This document shows, piece by piece, positions 1 to 5,859 of a stretch of DNA of 12,047 nt (positions are counted from its first letter, which is position 1; each line of letters opens with the position of its first letter). The position numbers were made by a program, and so were the translations under genes. The notes beneath the pieces were generated by a model. That model saw nothing but the letters and a program-made list of their open reading frames with translations, was not told the origin of the DNA and ran no database searches. Source of the stretch: Solirubrobacterales bacterium (lineage in GTDB: Bacteria; Actinomycetota; Thermoleophilia; Solirubrobacterales; Solirubrobacteraceae); the NCBI GenBank assembly GCA_015655225.1, contig JAATFK010000427.1, forward strand, positions 1-12,047. The letters are read 5' to 3'.

Positions 1-657
1 CGCGAGGCCGATCGCGTCGAGCGTGCCGGCTCTCTCCTTCTCGGGGAGGTTGCGCGGCAGCAGTCTGATCGCGGCGATGAACGCGACGATCCCGACCGGG
101 ACGTTGACAAAGAAGATCCACTCCCAGCCGGCGTGCTCGAGCAGCAGGCCGCCGATCGTCGGCCCGAAGACCGGCGCGAGGATCACGGGGACGCCGATCG
201 CGCTCATGATCTTGGGGAGGTTGCGGGGGCCGGCGGCGCGGACGAGGATCATCTGGCCGACGGGCGTCAGCAGGCCGCCGCCGATGCCCTGGAGCACGCG
301 GAAGAAGATCAGCTCGGGCGCGGACGTGGCGAAGCCGCAGAGCACGGAGCCTGCGGTGAAGAGGACGAGCGAGACCATGTAGAGCCGGCGGGCGCCGAAG
401 CGCGTCGCGGCCCAGCCGGAGATCGGGATGACCGCCGCGAGCGAGAGCAGGTAGCCGGTCGCGACCCATTGGATGTCGGTCAGCGAGGCGTGGAGCTGGG
501 TGTGGAGGTCGTCGAGCGCGACGTTGACGATCGTCGTGTCGAGGACCGACATGATCATTCCGAGCACGACGACGACGACGATGCGCCAGACGTGCGGCTC
601 GATCCGCGAGGAGATCGAGGCGGAGGGTGTGGCGGCTGGGGTGGAGGCTTCGCTCAT
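1..657 (-). CDS. DHA2-family (EmrB/QacA-like) MFS drug exporter, C-terminus cut by window edge
   Basis: Inner-membrane proton-driven multidrug exporter of the major facilitator superfamily. The 219 visible residues are the N-terminal half. A short polar tail (1-24) leads into the first helix, which ends in the DHA2 signature LDTTIVNVAL (39-48). FRVLQGIGGGLLTP (119-132) matches motif B, and APVFGPTIGG (161-170) is antiporter motif C with its proline present. WEWIFFVNVPVGI (179-191) is the usual sequence near helix 6. The ATG at 657 is preceded by AGAAGG about ten bases upstream, a good ribosome binding site. The frame is open to position 1, so the C-terminal half lies outside the window. It is divergent from the EntS-like exporter at 812 and shares an AT-rich promoter region with it. 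Family is certain; substrate cannot be read from sequence. Confidence 0.93.
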   Translation of the reverse strand, partial: MSEASTPAATPSASISSRIEPHVWRIVVVVVLGMIMSVLDTTIVNVALDDLHTQLHASLTDIQWVATGYLLSLAAVIPISGWAATRFGARRLYMVSLVLFTAGSVLCGFATSAPELIFFRVLQGIGGGLLTPVGQMILVRAAGPRNLPKIMSAIGVPVILAPVFGPTIGGLLLEHAGWEWIFFVNVPVGIVAFIAAIRLLPRNLPEKERAGTLDAIGLA

Positions 658-811
658 TCCGGGGGGCCCTTCTGTCAAGCAGGCACTGCTGCGGGAGATT
701 GCTTCGGTAAGAAAATATTAGCCAAAAAACCTTTCGGCGACAAATTTGTTTCTGTTCATCTGACAGCGGCCGGCCCACGCGTCGCGAGCGACCCGGCTAC
801 CCTGGCCCGCC
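658..811. promoter_or_regulatory. Divergent promoter region with AT-rich core and 10-bp palindrome
   Basis: This gap separates two divergent exporter genes. Of bases 711-760, 33 of 50 are A or T, in strong contrast to the surrounding DNA. On the minus strand a possible promoter is TTGTCG (738-743), 17 bases, TAATAT (715-720), serving the gene starting at 657. The perfect palindrome ACAAATTTGT (740-749) overlaps that -35 box, where a repressor would be expected to bind. On the plus strand TACCCT (798-803) lies eight bases before the GTG at 812, so that gene may have a leaderless transcript. Box assignments are by eye against the sigma-70 consensus (4 of 6 matches for each minus-strand box). 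Confidence 0.5.
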
Positions 812-2146
812 GTGCCCTCCTCGCCTCGCCTTCGCGCTCTGCTCGGTCGCATCGCGGTCGACGTCACGCCGCTGCGCGCCTCGCGCGACCTGCGGCTGCT
901 GGTGATCGGCAACTTCGTCACGACGCTCGGGACCCAGGCGACGCTCGTCGCGCTGCCCTACCAGCTCTACGTCGAGACGCGCTCGCCGTTCCTGACCGGC
1001 CTGCTGGGCGCGTTCGAGCTGGGACCACTCGTCTCGATGTCGCTGTTCGGCGGCGCGCTCGCGGACCGGATGGACCGCAGACGGCTGCTGCTGCTCGACC
1101 AGATCGTGCTCGTGCTGCTGACGGCGGCGCTCTCGACGCTCGCGTTCGCCGGCTCGCCGCCGCTGATCGCGCTCTACGTGCTCGGCGCGCTGCTGGCGGG
1201 CTTCGGCGCGATCCAGAACGTCGCCCGCAGCTCGATCGTCCCGAACGTCGTCGAGCCCCAGCACCTGCGCGCCGGCCTCGCGACGATGTTCGGGCTGACG
1301 CAGCTGACGATGGTGATCGGCCCCGCGCTCGGCGGCATCCTGATCGCGCTGTTCGGCGTCGGGACGGCGTACGCGGTCGACGCCGCGACGACGCTCTCGA
1401 TGATGGTCACGGTGACGAGCATGAGCGCGCAGGCACCGGCCGGGATGGCCGAGCACGCGGCGATCTCGATCCGCCGCTCGATCGCCGACGGGCTGCGCTT
1501 CGTGCGCTCGAAGGACTCGCTGATGGCGTCGTTCGCGATCGACCTCGCGGCGATGGCGTTCGGGATGCCGCGGACGCTCTTCCCGGTCCTCTCGCTGACC
1601 GTCTACCACGCCGGCGCGGCCGGCTCCGGGATCCTGCTCGCCTCCGTCTCGGCGGGCGCGACGGTCGCGGCGCTCACGACCGGCTGGCTGACGCACGCAC
1701 GCCGGCTGGGGCGGATCGTGCTGTGGGCGGTCGTCGCCTGGGGCGTGGCGATCGCCTGCGCCGGGCTCGTGCCGACGCTGTGGGCGGCGGCCCTGCTGCT
1801 TGCGGTCGCGGGCGCCGCGGACTCGGTCAGCGCCGTCTGCCGCTCGACGATCAACCAGACGGTCACGCCCGACGAGATGCGCGGGCGGATGTCGGCGGTC
1901 TTCTCGCTCGTCGTCTCCGGCGGGCCGCGGGTCGGCGACGTGGAGGGCGGCGCCGTCGCCTCGGCGGTGACGCCGCGCTTCTCGGTCGTCTCAGGCGGGG
2001 TCGCGTGCGTCGTCGCGGCGTTCGCGATCGTCGCCGCGTTCCCGTCGCTGCTGGCCTACGACGCGGTCGAGGCGGAGCGGTCGATGAGATCGACGCAGGA
2101 GGCGGAGGCGGCGGCGCCGACGGCGGCGCAGCCGAAGCCGGCGTAG
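812..2146 (+). CDS. EntS-like MFS exporter (MFS_3 / transmembrane secretion effector family)
   Basis: A 444-residue 12-helix-type major facilitator protein of the group that includes the enterobactin exporter EntS. Family features seen are LLVIGNFVTTLGTQATLVALPYQ (start of helix 1, about 29-51), motif A as GGALADRMDRRRLLL (80-94), TMVIGPALGGIL in mid-protein, and the SGGPRVGDVEGGAVAS / SVVSGGVACVV segment late in the protein that is typical of actinobacterial members. The start is GTG; no Shine-Dalgarno is visible, but TACCCT stands eight bases before it, suggesting leaderless expression. The last 30 residues are an Ala/Glu-rich polar tail lying in a 91-base tail-to-tail overlap with the TetR gene. 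It probably exports a siderophore or other small hydrophobic compound; no biosynthetic genes are nearby to tell which. Confidence 0.9.
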   Translation: MPSSPRLRALLGRIAVDVTPLRASRDLRLLVIGNFVTTLGTQATLVALPYQLYVETRSPFLTGLLGAFELGPLVSMSLFGGALADRMDRRRLLLLDQIVLVLLTAALSTLAFAGSPPLIALYVLGALLAGFGAIQNVARSSIVPNVVEPQHLRAGLATMFGLTQLTMVIGPALGGILIALFGVGTAYAVDAATTLSMMVTVTSMSAQAPAGMAEHAAISIRRSIADGLRFVRSKDSLMASFAIDLAAMAFGMPRTLFPVLSLTVYHAGAAGSGILLASVSAGATVAALTTGWLTHARRLGRIVLWAVVAWGVAIACAGLVPTLWAAALLLAVAGAADSVSAVCRSTINQTVTPDEMRGRMSAVFSLVVSGGPRVGDVEGGAVASAVTPRFSVVSGGVACVVAAFAIVAAFPSLLAYDAVEAERSMRSTQEAEAAAPTAAQPKPA

Positions 2147-2784
2147 AGGTCCTCCATCGTCGGCGCGACCGCGCCGAGCGGCGAGCCGCCGGGCCGCAGC
2201 CCGTCGAGGATGATCACGAGGTAGCGCTGCCAGAGGTCGGGGCGCACCGTGCTCCACTGCGCCGCGACGTTGCCGATCGCGTCCGTCAGCTGCGGGAGGT
2301 CCTCCGGCACGACGTCCTCGCGCAGCACGCCGGCGGCCTTCGCGCGGTCGACGATCGTGCCGAAGCCGGCGAACAGCTCCTCGCTGATCTCCCGCATCGC
2401 CGGCTCGTCCATCAGCTCCGAGGTCTTCAGCGCCTTGAAGCAGCGGTCGCGCGCCTGCATCAGGGCGGACTCGCTGAGGACGCGGACGAGAGCCGTCCAG
2501 GGGTCGGGCTCCTCCTGGGCGGCTCTCAGCATCTCGCGCATCTCCGTGCTGCGGTCCAGCATCACTGCGAGGAGCAGGTCGTGCTTGGTCGCGAAGTGAC
2601 GGAAGAGCGTGCCGGTGCCGACGCCGGCGCGGCGGGCGATCTCCGCGACGCCGACGTCGATGCCGCCCTCCGCGAAGGCGAGCGCGGCAGCGTCGAGGAT
2701 CCGTGCGCGGTTGCGTCTCGCGTCCGCGCGCAGTGCCCGATGCTCCGTGCCCGCCTCGACCGGCGGCTGCTTCACCGTGCTCAT
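2056..2784 (-). CDS. TetR-family transcriptional regulator
   Basis: A 242-residue one-component repressor. The N-terminal TetR DNA-binding domain runs from about 22 to 72: RRNRARILDAAALAFAEGG, then a helix-turn-helix at about 46-65 (VAEIARRAGVGTGTLFRHF) and KHDLLLAVM. This is the canonical layout. The C-terminal ligand-binding half (about 85-215) is all-alpha and not recognisable as to ligand. The last 30 residues are a low-complexity Ala/Ser tail encoded inside the overlap with the EntS-like gene. The ATG at 2784 has AAGGG five bases or so upstream, a good ribosome binding site. It lies 42 bases downstream of the DHA2 pump (2827-4317) on the same strand, so it most likely is cotranscribed with the pump and represses that operon. 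The direct target is inference. Confidence 0.93.
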   Translation of the reverse strand: MSTVKQPPVEAGTEHRALRADARRNRARILDAAALAFAEGGIDVGVAEIARRAGVGTGTLFRHFATKHDLLLAVMLDRSTEMREMLRAAQEEPDPWTALVRVLSESALMQARDRCFKALKTSELMDEPAMREISEELFAGFGTIVDRAKAAGVLREDVVPEDLPQLTDAIGNVAAQWSTVRPDLWQRYLVIILDGLRPGGSPLGAVAPTMEDLYAGFGCAAVGAAASASCVDLIDRSASTAS

Positions 2785-2805
2785 CTCATCCCTTAGCGTA
2801 GCTGT

Positions 2806-2845
2806 CCTAGCCGACCGGCACCATCCTTAGCCGACCGGCACCATC
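2806..2845. repeat. Tandem 20-bp duplication across the DHA2 pump stop codon
   Basis: Two adjacent 20-base units, 2806-2825 and 2826-2845, match at 19 of 20 positions; the one difference is c2807 against t2827. In the coding direction the upstream unit encodes the last residues MVPVG of the pump followed by its TAA stop. The second unit repeats the same codons outside the gene and would end in TAG. This looks like a recent slippage duplication that added 20 bases between the pump and the TetR gene without altering the pump protein. Confidence 0.9.
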
Positions 2846-4317
2846 GCTGCCTGCGGGTCGATGCTGGCGACGTCGCGGGGACGGACCAGCAGCAGGATCG
2901 CCGCCGCGCCGACCGCGAGGAAGACCGCGCCGATCCAGAACGCGAGGTGGTAGCCGTCGACCTGGGCGACCAGCGCGTCGGTGTGCGTCGCGGGGTGGCC
3001 GAGGCCGCCCAGCACGCTCTTCGTGTGCGAGGCCGCGAACGTCGAGAGGACCGCGAGGCCGAGCGCCCCGCCGATCTGCTGCGACGTGTTGAAGAGGCCG
3101 GACGCGAGCCCGGCGTCGTTGCCCTCGACGTTCGTCGTGCCGAGCAGCGTCAGCGGGACGAACAGCAGTCCCATGCCGACCGACATCACGACGACCGCCG
3201 GCAGCAGCTGTGCGACGTAGCCGCCGTCGTAGGTGGTGCGCGTCATCAGCACGAGGCCGATCGCGGCGAGCACGAGGCCCGCGAGCATCGAGCCGCGGAC
3301 GCCGATCCGCGGGATCAGGGCCTGCGAGCCGACCGAGCCGGCGATGATGCCGAAGCTGAACGGCAGGAACGCGAGGCCGGACTTCAGCGGCGAGTAGCCG
3401 AGCACCTCCTGCGCGTAGATCGTCGCGAAGAAGAACATCGCGAACATCCCGCCCATCGCGAGCACCATCACGCCGTTGGCGGCGGTCAGCGAGCGGATGC
3501 GGAAGATCCCCAGCCGCACGAGCGGGGCTCTGTGCACGCGCTCGAGGAAGCCGAAGGCGACCAGCAGCACGATCGCGAGGGCGCCGAAGCCGAGCGTGGA
3601 GGTGGAGCCCCAGCCATCGGACGAGGCCTTGACGATCGCGTAGACGAGCGACACGAGGCCGCCGGTGACGAGCAGCGCGCCGCCGACGTCGAAGCCTCTG
3701 ACGAGCTGCGAGGCCTTCGACTCGGGGACGAGTCTGAGGGAGGCGACGAAGGTCGCGATCCCGATCGGGACGTTGACGTAGAAGATCCACGGCCACGAGA
3801 AGGCGTCCGTCAGGATGCCGCCGAGCAGCAGGCCGAAGCCGGCGCCGCCGGCCGCGATGCCGCCCCAGACGCCGAGCGCTCTGGTGCGCTCCGGGCCGTC
3901 GGGGAACGTGGTCATGATGATCGACAGCGCGGCGGGGGAGACGAGCGCGGCGCCGAGCCCCTGGAGGGCGCGGAACACGATCAGCTCACCCTGTGATCTG
4001 GCGAGCCCGTCGAGCAGCGACGCGGCGCTGAAGACGACGATGCCGATCAGGAAGAGTCTCTTGCGGCCGAACAGGTCAGCGGCACGTCCACCGAGCAGGA
4101 GGAAGCCGCCGAACAGCAGCGTGTAGGAGTTGATGACCCACGCGAGGTTGCCCGCGGAGAAGTGGAGATCCGACTGGATCGACGGCAGTGCGACGTTCAC
4201 GATCGTCGCGTCGAGCACGACCATGAACTGCGCGAGGCACACGAGCACGAGCACGAGCCATCTGTTCGTGTCGGCTCCGCGCGCTGGCGCTGAAGTGGAT
4301 GAGGAGAGTGCAGACAT
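2827..4317 (-). CDS. DHA2-family (EmrB/QacA-like) 14-TM MFS drug exporter
   Basis: A complete 496-residue proton-coupled exporter, the usual length for the 14-helix DHA2 family. The N-terminus is cytoplasmic and Ser/Ala-rich; helix 1 ends in LDATIVNVALP (35-45). GGRAADLFGRKRLFL (76-90) is motif A. RALQGLGAALVSP (116-128) is motif B. Motif C at about 153-169 reads GAGFGLLLGG, with Leu where many members have Pro. WPWIFYVNVPIGI (175-187) follows. Many arginines are AGA (7 of 21 by my count). The start ATG at 4317 is the only plausible one; the nearest Shine-Dalgarno-like GAAGGG (4333-4338) is 15 bases away, longer than usual. The TetR gene follows 42 bases downstream, so expression is probably under its control through the inverted repeats upstream. 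Substrate is unknown. Confidence 0.95.
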   Translation of the reverse strand: MSALSSSTSAPARGADTNRWLVLVLVCLAQFMVVLDATIVNVALPSIQSDLHFSAGNLAWVINSYTLLFGGFLLLGGRAADLFGRKRLFLIGIVVFSAASLLDGLARSQGELIVFRALQGLGAALVSPAALSIIMTTFPDGPERTRALGVWGGIAAGGAGFGLLLGGILTDAFSWPWIFYVNVPIGIATFVASLRLVPESKASQLVRGFDVGGALLVTGGLVSLVYAIVKASSDGWGSTSTLGFGALAIVLLVAFGFLERVHRAPLVRLGIFRIRSLTAANGVMVLAMGGMFAMFFFATIYAQEVLGYSPLKSGLAFLPFSFGIIAGSVGSQALIPRIGVRGSMLAGLVLAAIGLVLMTRTTYDGGYVAQLLPAVVVMSVGMGLLFVPLTLLGTTNVEGNDAGLASGLFNTSQQIGGALGLAVLSTFAASHTKSVLGGLGHPATHTDALVAQVDGYHLAFWIGAVFLAVGAAAILLLVRPRDVASIDPQAAMVPVG

Positions 4318-4341
4318 GTGGTGAGAACCCGGCCCTTCGGT

Positions 4342-4421
4342 AAGCGGAGTGTGCGGTCCGCTTGCAAAGGTAGCAAAGAGGAGCGGACGCTCCGTTTGCT
4401 TAATGTGAAGGACGGACGCTC
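4342..4421 (-). promoter_or_regulatory. Candidate promoter and operators of the DHA2 pump / TetR unit
   Basis: Two inverted repeats lie upstream of the pump. The first has arms AAGCGGA (4342-4348) and TCCGCTT (4357-4363) around an 8-base centre. The second is GGAGCG-GA-CGCTCC (4380-4393). Their centres are 34 bases apart, and CGGACGCTC recurs at 4384-4392 and 4413-4421. A weak minus-strand -10 (TACCTT, 4367-4372) would place the start site near the first repeat and the second repeat between -10 and -35. This is a sensible layout for repression by the TetR protein encoded downstream. The repeats are seen; the promoter and the regulator match are inference. Confidence 0.45.
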
Positions 4422-4443
4422 ACCGCGCCCGGGGGATGGGTCG

Positions 4444-4647
4444 CTAGGGGCGCTCGGACGCGACGAGGCGCTCCTCCGCCCAGCGCTCGACGATGCGCCG
4501 CTGGACCTCCGTCAGCCGTGGCTCCTCGCCCCGCTCGAGCGCGGCGGCCGCCTGCGCGAGCGTGAGGCCGGTGCCGGTCAGGATGCTCCCGACGAGCGGT
4601 GGGACGTCGGCACCGCAGACGCCGCTGGGGCAGGCAGGATCGGACAT
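4444..4647 (-). CDS. Small protein of unknown function (67 aa)
   Basis: I do not recognise this protein. It starts with ATG at 4647 and has no in-frame alternative start nearby. The N-terminus carries two cysteines in CPSGVC (6-11). A hydrophobic, Gly/Thr-containing stretch, PPLVGSILTGTGLTLAQAAAALERGEEP (16-43), follows, then an amphipathic, strongly charged helix, LTEVQRRIVERWAEERLVASERP (45-67). The sequence looks like a small soluble protein with a helical C-terminus rather than a membrane protein. TACATT ends six bases before the ATG, so a leaderless transcript is possible; the GAGGA that abuts the ATG is too close to act as a normal Shine-Dalgarno. Compositional fit and clear gene boundaries on both sides support it as real. 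It is divergent from the secreted propeller gene at 4777. Confidence 0.65.
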   Translation of the reverse strand: MSDPACPSGVCGADVPPLVGSILTGTGLTLAQAAAALERGEEPRLTEVQRRIVERWAEERLVASERP

Positions 4648-4653
4648 TCCTCG

Positions 4654-4677
4654 AATGTAGCGTCGCGACGCTTGACA
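4654..4677. promoter_or_regulatory. 14-bp perfect palindrome between divergent genes, with flanking promoter-like boxes
   Basis: AGCGTCGCGACGCT (4659-4672) is a perfect palindrome. It directly abuts a minus-strand TACATT (4654-4659), which ends six bases before the small-protein ATG. On the other side, TTGACA (4672-4677) reads on the plus strand toward the propeller gene, though no good -10 stands 16-18 bases beyond it. A dimeric regulator bound here could affect both genes. The palindrome is seen; its role is inference. Confidence 0.4.
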
Positions 4678-4704
4678 AAGCCGACGCACCGGGATTGGGT
4701 TGCG

Positions 4705-4721
4705 CGAGCCACCGCGGCTCG
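4705..4721 (+). other. Short GC-rich hairpin in the presumed leader of the propeller gene
   Basis: CGAGCC (4705-4710) and GGCTCG (4716-4721) are perfect complements around a five-base loop, about 55 bases before the ATG at 4777. If transcription starts near 4672-4700 this would fold in the 5' leader. In DNA this rich in G and C a six-base stem can occur by chance. Confidence 0.25.
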
Positions 4722-4776
4722 GTCGGTCGTTCGTCCGGCTCGCCCACCGGCCATCTGCCCACGACAGGAGCACGGA

Positions 4777-5859
4777 ATGCCCCAGACGCCTCCCCGCCGG
4801 ACCCTCGGCCGACGGCCGCGCCGAAGCCGTGCGGCGCTTTCGACAGTTGGCGCGTTGGCGCTCGCTGGAACGCTCGCGGGGACGACCGGAGGCGCCTCGG
4901 CGGACCTCCTCAGCCTCGCCCCGCCGAGCCTCACGTACGTGACCGGCCTGGCCAGCTCGCACCCGACGGCCTGGATCGCGAGCGTGACGGGCCGCTCGCC
5001 CCGCCGGCTCGGCGCCGCGCTCGACGCGCGCCTCTCGCCGGACGGCCTCACGGTCGCGCTGCTGCGCCAGACGAGCGGGGGCGGCTACGCGGTCGCGACG
5101 CGCCCGAGCGCCACCGGGGCCGCAACCCACACGCTTTTGACCGGCAAGGACGACGTGCAGCTGATCGGCTTCTCGCCCGACTCCGAGCACCTGCTCGCGG
5201 TCGTCGACGAGAACCGCCTCGTCGTCGGCGACGTGGCGACCGGCAGAGCGGCGGTCGTCGCGCGCGGCTACATCGACGGCGCGAGCTTCGCGCCCGACGG
5301 CGCGCACATCGCCTACGCGCGCTCCGCGACGCAGCAGCTCTCGGCGCGCGTGGACGTGTGGACGGCAAACCTCGACGGCAGCGACGCCCGTGCGATCACC
5401 CACGACGGCCGCAGCCTCGAGCCGCTCTGGGGCCCGACCCGGATCGCCTACTCGCACGAGCGGCTGCGGCCCCAGGACGCGCCCGTCTTCCAGCTCTGGA
5501 CGATGAGCCCGAGCGGCAGCGGCCGGCGCCAGCTGACGCACGTGCCGGTTCCCACGCTCGTCTCCGGCCTGGTCGCGACGCAGTGGTCGAGCGACGGCAC
5601 GCGCCTGCTGGCGGAGTTCGGCGGGCAGGACACGAGCCGCGCCTACGCGGTCGACGCGCGCACCGGCGCGGCGAAGGACATCGCCGGCAGAGACGGCGTG
5701 CGGATCGGCGTGGCCCTCAGCGGCAACGGTCGCACGGTGCTCGCGCAGGACGGCTCCTTCGAGGACCCCGAGCACCAGTCGGTGATCACGATGTCGTTCG
5801 GCGGCGGCGGCACGAAGGTGCTCGTGCGCCACGGCAGCTCGCCGAGCTGGAACCGCTAG
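4777..5859 (+). CDS. Secreted TolB/PD40-type beta-propeller protein
   Basis: A 360-residue exported protein. The N-terminus is a signal peptide: Arg-rich n-region (7-18), hydrophobic core about 19-39, and an ASA cleavage motif at 40-42 before Asp43. The mature part is built of WD40-like PD40 repeats, each marked by an (S/A)PDG-type turn: LSPDGLTVALL (86-96), FSPDSEHLLAVV (132-143), FAPDGAHIAYAR (171-182), and SSDGTRLLAEF (271-281). TolB-style strands such as VWTANLDGSDARAITHDG (194-211) and LWTMSPSGSGRRQLTH (240-255) alternate with them. Such proteins are scaffolds or binding proteins outside the membrane; no catalytic residues are evident. The start is well supported by AGGAG at 4766-4770, six bases from the ATG. 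Its stop shares CTAG with the stop of the convergent sugar kinase. It is not TolB itself: no Pal or Tol partners are visible. Confidence 0.88.
   Translation: MPQTPPRRTLGRRPRRSRAALSTVGALALAGTLAGTTGGASADLLSLAPPSLTYVTGLASSHPTAWIASVTGRSPRRLGAALDARLSPDGLTVALLRQTSGGGYAVATRPSATGAATHTLLTGKDDVQLIGFSPDSEHLLAVVDENRLVVGDVATGRAAVVARGYIDGASFAPDGAHIAYARSATQQLSARVDVWTANLDGSDARAITHDGRSLEPLWGPTRIAYSHERLRPQDAPVFQLWTMSPSGSGRRQLTHVPVPTLVSGLVATQWSSDGTRLLAEFGGQDTSRAYAVDARTGAAKDIAGRDGVRIGVALSGNGRTVLAQDGSFEDPEHQSVITMSFGGGGTKVLVRHGSSPSWNR

Noticed and set aside
673..678. TTGACA on the minus strand as a -35 box for the gene at 657
   Set aside because: A -10 at proper spacing would fall inside the coding sequence, downstream of the start codon and the ribosome binding site.
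133..2796. An 887-codon open frame on the plus strand across the exporter region
   Set aside because: Its product is Arg/Ala/Asp/Gly-rich low complexity without any domain, and it covers the well-supported genes at 1-657 (minus), 812-2146 (plus, another frame) and 2056-2784 (minus). Long open frames in other phases are expected at this GC content.
2792..2810. CTTAGCGTAGCTGTCCTAG as a TetR operator before the TetR gene
   Set aside because: The two halves match poorly as an inverted repeat, and the TetR gene seems to be transcribed with the pump upstream.
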